A stretch of DNA of 64,000 bases from Streptomyces sp. NRRL WC-3626 (GTDB lineage Bacteria > Actinomycetota > Actinomycetes > Streptomycetales > Streptomycetaceae), in assembly GCF_000718785.1 (NCBI RefSeq), contig NZ_JOCA01000004.1, positions 124,001 to 188,000 of the forward strand, in the 5' to 3' direction. Position numbers and translations under genes: made by a program. The first letter of the stretch is position 1, and each line of letters begins with the position of its first letter. Below, piece after piece: positions 59,928 to 64,000 of the stretch. The notes under the pieces are model-generated. The model searched no databases, was not told the DNA's origin, and saw only the letters and a list, made by a program, of their open reading frames with translations.

Positions 59928-60995
59928 TCAGACGCTCGTGCCGCTCGGGGAGGTGGCGTCGTCGGTGTCCTCGCTGCGGCGCCTGCGGACCGCCCAGAAC
60001 ACGCCCGTGCCCGCGACGACCGTCACACCCACGCCGATCACACCGGCCAGACCGCCCGACAGACGGGCGTCGTCGACGTCCTTGACGCCGTAGTCGGCGA
60101 GCGGCGAGTCGGAGATCGCGTGCTCCTCGGCCTTCTCGTCCATGCCCTGGTCCGTGGCGACCTTCTCCAGGCCGTCCGGGTTCGCGGAGGCGTAGAAGCT
60201 GACGAACCCGGCGAGGACCAGCGAGGCGGCCAGACCGCTGATCCACACCTTGCGGTGCGAGCGCGCGGCGGCGGGCACCGGCTCGGGGGCGCCGGGGGAG
60301 TCGGGGGCGTCGACCAGTTCGCCGTTCACCCGCAGCCTGAGCTTCCGCTGAAGCCCGCGCGCCCCGTAGACCAGGTCCGGGCGTACGGCGACGACCGCGC
60401 CGACCGTCAGGGCGGTGATCACGGCCTCGCCGATGCCGATGAGGACGTGCACGCCCACCATGGCGGTGGCGACCTTGCCGATCGAGACGTCGGTGGTGCC
60501 GCCGATCGCGTAGAGCAGCGTGAAGACGACCGCGGAGGCCGGGACGGAGACCAGCGCGGCGACGAAGGACGCGGCGGTCACCGAGCGGCGGGTGCGCGGC
60601 AGCACCTTCACCAGGCCCCGGAAGAGCGCGTAGGCGACGACCGTGGTGACGATCGCCATGTCGGTGATGTTCACACCGAGCGCCGTCAGCCCGCCGTCGG
60701 CGAAGAGGACGGCCTGCATCAGCAGGACGACGGAGACACACAGGACGCCGGTGTACGGGCCGACGAGGATCGCGGCGAGGGCGCCGCCGAGCAGATGGCC
60801 GCTGGTCCCCGCCGCGACGGGGAAGTTCAGCATCTGCACGGCGAAGATGAACGCCGCCACCAGCCCGGCCAGCGGAGCGGTGCGCTCGTCGAGCTCGCGG
60901 CGGGCGCCGCGCAGGCTCACGGCGACGGCGCCGGCGGCGACAAGGCCGACCGCCGCGGACACTGGGGCGTCGATGAATCCGTCAGGTGCGTGCAC
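59928..60995 (-). CDS. cbiM: Fused CbiM-CbiN metal-uptake component
   Basis: 355 residues. HAPDGFIDAPVSA is the N-terminal metal-binding motif of CbiM/NikM. Membrane helices follow. The last 100 residues are the CbiN/NikN part: a helix (SGLAASLVLAGFVSFYA), an outer loop (DGLEKVATDQGMDEKAEEHA) and a final helix. Brings in Co2+ or Ni2+. GTG start at 60995. No B12 riboswitch was found upstream, but a Nur-type box is present. Confidence 0.9.
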   Translation of the reverse strand: MHAPDGFIDAPVSAAVGLVAAGAVAVSLRGARRELDERTAPLAGLVAAFIFAVQMLNFPVAAGTSGHLLGGALAAILVGPYTGVLCVSVVLLMQAVLFADGGLTALGVNITDMAIVTTVVAYALFRGLVKVLPRTRRSVTAASFVAALVSVPASAVVFTLLYAIGGTTDVSIGKVATAMVGVHVLIGIGEAVITALTVGAVVAVRPDLVYGARGLQRKLRLRVNGELVDAPDSPGAPEPVPAAARSHRKVWISGLAASLVLAGFVSFYASANPDGLEKVATDQGMDEKAEEHAISDSPLADYGVKDVDDARLSGGLAGVIGVGVTVVAGTGVFWAVRRRRSEDTDDATSPSGTSV

Positions 60996-61015
60996 GGACT
61001 CGATGATGTGGCCTG

Positions 61016-61032
61016 TTGCGAACGCTGCGCAA
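61016..61032 (-). promoter_or_regulatory. Nur-type operator of the metal transporter
   Basis: TTGCGA-ACGCT-GCGCAA matches the S. coelicolor Nur box tTGCaa-N5-ttGCAA in its TTGC...GCAA core and spacing. It lies 21-37 bp before the cbiMN start on the minus strand, where a repressor would block transcription. It suggests nickel as substrate. Confidence 0.6.
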
Positions 61033-61184
61033 GAGCGAGCGATTTGTTTTACCTCACGCAGACCTCGTCTGTGATATGCGCCGCTCGGACGCGCAAATTC
61101 CGGATCGGAGGCACGATTGAACGGGGGGTGGGTATACGGGTTGCACGCCTTGGATGCAGATTCACGCAGCGTAAGGGGCCACCG

Positions 61185-61538
61185 ATGTCCGTAGTCGAGC
61201 AGTACGCGCGAGCCCACATCGTCACCGACGAGACCGAGGAGGACCGGGGAGCGGTACCCGTCGTCCTGCGCTACGACCCCGACGAAGACCCCCTCTGCGT
61301 CCGCGTGGCCCTGCCGGGCGCCGCGCCCCGCGAGTGGATCGTCGACCGGGAACTCCTCGAGCGGGGCCTGCTCTCCCCCACGGGCCGGGGCGAGATACGG
61401 GTGTGGCCGTGCGGCCGTGTGCAGGCCGTGATCGAGTTCCACACCGCGCAGGGCGTGTCGGTGGTGCAGTTCGAGACAAAGACCCTGGCCCGGTTCCTGC
61501 GGCGGGCCCGCGCCGCCGCGGAACCCGTCCCGCACTGA
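61185..61538 (+). CDS. ssgE: SsgA-like sporulation protein, likely SsgE
   Basis: 117 residues. SsgA-like fold: VVLRYDPDEDPLCVRVALPG, EWIVDRELLERGL, GEIRVWPC and FHTAQGVSVVQFETKTLARFLRR. These proteins guide cell division and spore wall maturation. I recall ssgE of S. coelicolor next to two PBP genes and this metal transporter, so SsgE is favoured over other paralogues by position. AAGGGG lies 8 bp before the ATG at 61185. GGGTAT at 61130-61135 resembles a SigB/SigF-type -10. Confidence 0.88.
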   Translation: MSVVEQYARAHIVTDETEEDRGAVPVVLRYDPDEDPLCVRVALPGAAPREWIVDRELLERGLLSPTGRGEIRVWPCGRVQAVIEFHTAQGVSVVQFETKTLARFLRRARAAAEPVPH

Positions 61539-61542
61539 CCCC

Positions 61543-63252
61543 TCAGCCGCCGCTCTTCAGCAGCTCCGCCACGATCGGGCCGGCCGTCGAGCCGCCGTGG
61601 CCGGCCTTCTGGACGACACCGGCCGCCGCCAGGTCGCCGCGGTACGCGGTGAACCAGCCGTTGGGCTTCTTCTGCCCGTCGACCTCCGCCGACCCGGTCT
61701 TCGCGCCCTTCTGACCGCTCACCGAGGCCATCGCCTCCGCCGCCGTACCGTAGGACGCGGTGTACGACATCATCTCCCGCAGCTGCGCGAGCGTGTCCGC
61801 CGACAGGGTGCGCGACGCCGTCGCCAGCTTCCGCCCGTCGACCTCAGGGGAGACCAGATACGGCTGGCGGAAGACGCCGGACTGGACCGTCGCCGACACC
61901 GACGCCATGTTCAGCGGGTTCATCCGCACCCCGCCCTGGCCGATCAGGGACGCCGCCATCGGGGCCGCCGACTGCACCGGCACCGAGCCGTCGAAGGTCG
62001 GCACACCTATCTGCCAGTCGTTCATCCCCAGCCCGAACACCTGCTGGGCCTGCTTGGTGAGATCGTCGTCCTTCAGCTCGGGCGCCTGGCTGATGAAGGC
62101 CGTGTTGCAGGAGCGGGCGAAGCTCGCCTTGAACGTGCCGTCCTTGATCTCGAACTTGTCGTCGTTCTGGAACTTCCAGCCGCCGTAGCTGAAGTACTTC
62201 GGGCACGGATGCTTCTCGTCCATGCCGGCGAGGTCCTTCTCGATCAGCATCGAGGAGGTGATCACCTTCATGGTGGAGCCCGGCGCGAGCGAACCCTGGA
62301 ACGCGGTGTTGAAGCCGTGCGAGGAGTTGGCCACGGCGAGTATCTCGCCGGTCGACGGGCGCAGCACCACCACCGACGCCCGCTCCTTCTTCGCCACCTG
62401 CGCCTCGGCGGCGGCCTGCAGGGAGGGGCTCAGCGTGGTCTCCACCGTGCCCGGGGTGCCCTCGCTCAGCTCCAGCACGGTCCGGTCGGACAGCTTCGCC
62501 TTCTCCGACTCCTCGCCGCGCACGATCCGCAGCTCGACGCCGGCCTCGCCGCCCGCCTTCTCCCCGTACTTCTCGCGCAGCCCGTCCAGCACCGTCCCCA
62601 GGGACGCGTACGTGTCCGTGGTCAGCTCGCCGCCGTCCCGGTCCAGCGCCTTGACCGGCGGGGTGCCGGCCTCGCCGGTGACCAGCTTGTCGCCGTCCTT
62701 CAGCTCGGGATGCACGACGGACGGCTGCCAGGCCACCACGGGTTGGCCGTCCCCGGCCCCGCGTACGACGGTCAGCTCGCCGTCGTAGGCCAGCGGCTTG
62801 CTGATCTCCTCGTACGACACCGTGCCCTTGACGGCGAAGGGGACCTTGCCGCCGGTGCGGGTGCCGGGGGTGAGGGTGACGTCCTTGACGCGGGCGTCCT
62901 CGGCGTATGCGGTGAGCAGGGCGGTCGCGGCCTCGGGGGCGTCGGTGAGGGCGGCGGCCTCGCTCACCTTTCCGGACTGCCAGGCGGTGAGGAAGCGCTC
63001 GGCCGTGCCGGTGACCTCTTCGGCGGACAGCGGGCCCGTCTTGACGTCCTCGGCCGTGGAGGCCGTCCGCGTGCCGTCCTCGGCACCGCCCCCGAACAGC
63101 GCGTAGGCGCCGAACCCGGCACCGCCGACGACCACGGCGACCACCGTGCCGAGCACCGCGGGTCTCGTCCTGCGCCGCTCGGCGGCGTTCCTTCTGTTCC
63201 CCACTGCTTTCCTGTTCCTCCGCTGTCCGCCGCGGGCTCCCCCGGCCCTCAT
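61543..63252 (-). CDS. Penicillin-binding protein (class B type transpeptidase)
   Basis: 569 residues. N-terminal membrane helix (LGTVVAVVVGGAGFGAYALF), an NTF2-like/MecA-N domain (TAERFLTAWQSGKVSEAAAL), PBP dimer region, then the transpeptidase with SxxK (PGSTMK), SxN (RSCNTAFI) and KTG (KTGSAEVDG). The Ser-Cys-Asn triad is complete. Peptidoglycan crosslinking, probably in growth or sporulation. The start at 63252 is preferred to a GTG at 63276. It stands next to ssgE and a paralogue. Confidence 0.87.
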   Translation of the reverse strand: MRAGGARGGQRRNRKAVGNRRNAAERRRTRPAVLGTVVAVVVGGAGFGAYALFGGGAEDGTRTASTAEDVKTGPLSAEEVTGTAERFLTAWQSGKVSEAAALTDAPEAATALLTAYAEDARVKDVTLTPGTRTGGKVPFAVKGTVSYEEISKPLAYDGELTVVRGAGDGQPVVAWQPSVVHPELKDGDKLVTGEAGTPPVKALDRDGGELTTDTYASLGTVLDGLREKYGEKAGGEAGVELRIVRGEESEKAKLSDRTVLELSEGTPGTVETTLSPSLQAAAEAQVAKKERASVVVLRPSTGEILAVANSSHGFNTAFQGSLAPGSTMKVITSSMLIEKDLAGMDEKHPCPKYFSYGGWKFQNDDKFEIKDGTFKASFARSCNTAFISQAPELKDDDLTKQAQQVFGLGMNDWQIGVPTFDGSVPVQSAAPMAASLIGQGGVRMNPLNMASVSATVQSGVFRQPYLVSPEVDGRKLATASRTLSADTLAQLREMMSYTASYGTAAEAMASVSGQKGAKTGSAEVDGQKKPNGWFTAYRGDLAAAGVVQKAGHGGSTAGPIVAELLKSGG

Positions 63253-63305
63253 GGCTCGCCCGTGCCAACGACCCACATTAGAGTCCCGCCGTTCACGCGG
63301 TGCGG

Positions 63306-64000
63306 TCAGCCGCCCGCTCGTAGCACGGCTGCGACAATCGGGCCGGCCGCGTCGCCGCCGTGGCCGCCCTGCTGGACCATGGCCGCCGCGGCGACGTCGT
63401 CGCGGAAACCGGTGAACCAGCTGTCGGAGGTGGCCTTTCCGTCGACCTCGGCGGAGCCCGTCTTCGCCCCGATGTCACCGCCGAGCCCGGACATGGCCGG
63501 CCGGCCGGTGCCCTGGGTGGCGGTGAGCCGCATCATCTGCTTCAGCTGGGACGCGGTGCCCGCGGGGAGGCCCTTCGCCTGCGCCAGCTGACGTCCGTCG
63601 AGGTCGGGCGAGACCAGATACGGCTGACGGAACGTGCCGGTGATCGCGGTCGCCGTCACGGAGGCCATGTTCAGCGGGTTCATCTGCACCTGCCCCTGCC
63701 CGATGGCGTTCGCCGCGCGGTCCGGGCCGTCGACGGCGGGGACACTGCCGTCGAAGGAGGAGATACCGGTCTTCCAGTCGTCCCGCCCGAGCCCGAACCG
63801 CTCCTGCGCCTCCTGGGTGAGCGAGGAGTCGGTGAGCGGATCCTCGTCGATGAGCTTGATGAAGGCCGTGTTGCAGGACCGCAGGAAGCTGTTGGCGAGG
63901 CTGGCGCCCTCGTTCGGCGGCATGTCGGTGATGTTCTTGAAGGTCTGGCTGCGCATGACCGCGCTGTCCGGGCAGGGCGCCGGGCCGTTCATCGAGGTCA
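63306..64000 (-). CDS. Second penicillin-binding protein (N-terminus outside window)
   Basis: The window ends inside the gene. About 228 residues of the C-terminal transpeptidase remain: SxN (RSCNTAFIK), KTG (KTGSAEVDGKATSDSWFTGF) and GGHGGDAAGPIVAAVLRAGG. It is a paralogue of the preceding PBP, matching along the whole stretch, so the two arose by tandem duplication. Stop at 63306, 54 bp before the next start on the same strand. Confidence 0.85.
   Translation of the reverse strand, partial: TSMNGPAPCPDSAVMRSQTFKNITDMPPNEGASLANSFLRSCNTAFIKLIDEDPLTDSSLTQEAQERFGLGRDDWKTGISSFDGSVPAVDGPDRAANAIGQGQVQMNPLNMASVTATAITGTFRQPYLVSPDLDGRQLAQAKGLPAGTASQLKQMMRLTATQGTGRPAMSGLGGDIGAKTGSAEVDGKATSDSWFTGFRDDVAAAAMVQQGGHGGDAAGPIVAAVLRAGG

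Noticed and set aside
60996..61184. Possible cobalamin riboswitch before cbiMN
   Set aside because: No B12-box-like core was seen; the leader is too short and a Nur-type site is present instead.

Overview
The window is chromosomal DNA from a Streptomyces species or a very close relative. The evidence is the very high GC content, strong GC3 codon bias, a gene set that includes hrdD, an SsgA-like protein, SepX, DUF6227 and DUF6584, and a bldA-type TTA codon in one small gene. Identifications rest on recognised motifs and remembered family members; no database search was run.

Left part (1-8.9 kb). A bldA-type small protein with serine at every third residue is followed by a SnoaL-like protein. 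Next comes a cold-shock cluster: a MerR-type regulator with a long leader carrying a 32-bp perfect palindrome, a DEAD-box RNA helicase and a CspA-type protein. A patch of poorly characterised genes follows (DUF6584, DUF1963, an unknown membrane-anchored pair, CbrC) with a decayed IS256-type transposase fragment, ending at tRNA-Arg(CCT).

8.9-24.3 kb. M6-type secreted metalloprotease; TetR plus DHA2 exporter with twin operators; MarR and LigB/DODA dioxygenase, divergent; GNAT; hrdD with an exact SigR-type promoter; TetR; WYL regulator and divergent exporter sharing a palindrome; and the fructose PTS operon fruR-fruK-fruA.

24.3-42.1 kb. A conserved actinobacterial block: DUF6227, P1 peptidase, mscL, SAF-domain protein, mtnP, a Ruc-like FmdB zinc-ribbon protein under a CIRCE-like (HrcA) operator, MFS and K+/H+ antiporters, a penicillin acylase with a 39-residue Gly/Thr tract, 5-formyl-THF cyclo-ligase, galU, glp (MoeA-like), moaC, mog, rimJ-like and sepX/glpR, then tRNA-Ala(CGC). 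The galU-glp-rimJ-sepX/glpR order resembles the mycobacterial galU-moeA1-rimJ-Rv0996 locus and links the molybdotransferase-like Glp to its membrane partner in cell division.

42.1-64 kb. TPR protein, lectin-domain remnant, GNAT, exodeoxyribonuclease III, MerR, a three-gene BVMO/hydrolase/SDR operon resembling mymA, a tricorn protease, TetR plus MMPL exporter with paired operators, a ParE/RelE-Phd toxin-antitoxin pair, EamA transporter, DUF1876, serine hydrolase, a CbiMN-CbiQ-CbiO metal transporter with a Nur-type box, an SsgE-like protein and two tandem penicillin-binding proteins, the second cut by the window edge.

Most strong hairpins sit at operon ends and mark transcription units. No CRISPR array, rRNA, intact insertion sequence, prophage or biosynthetic gene cluster was seen.
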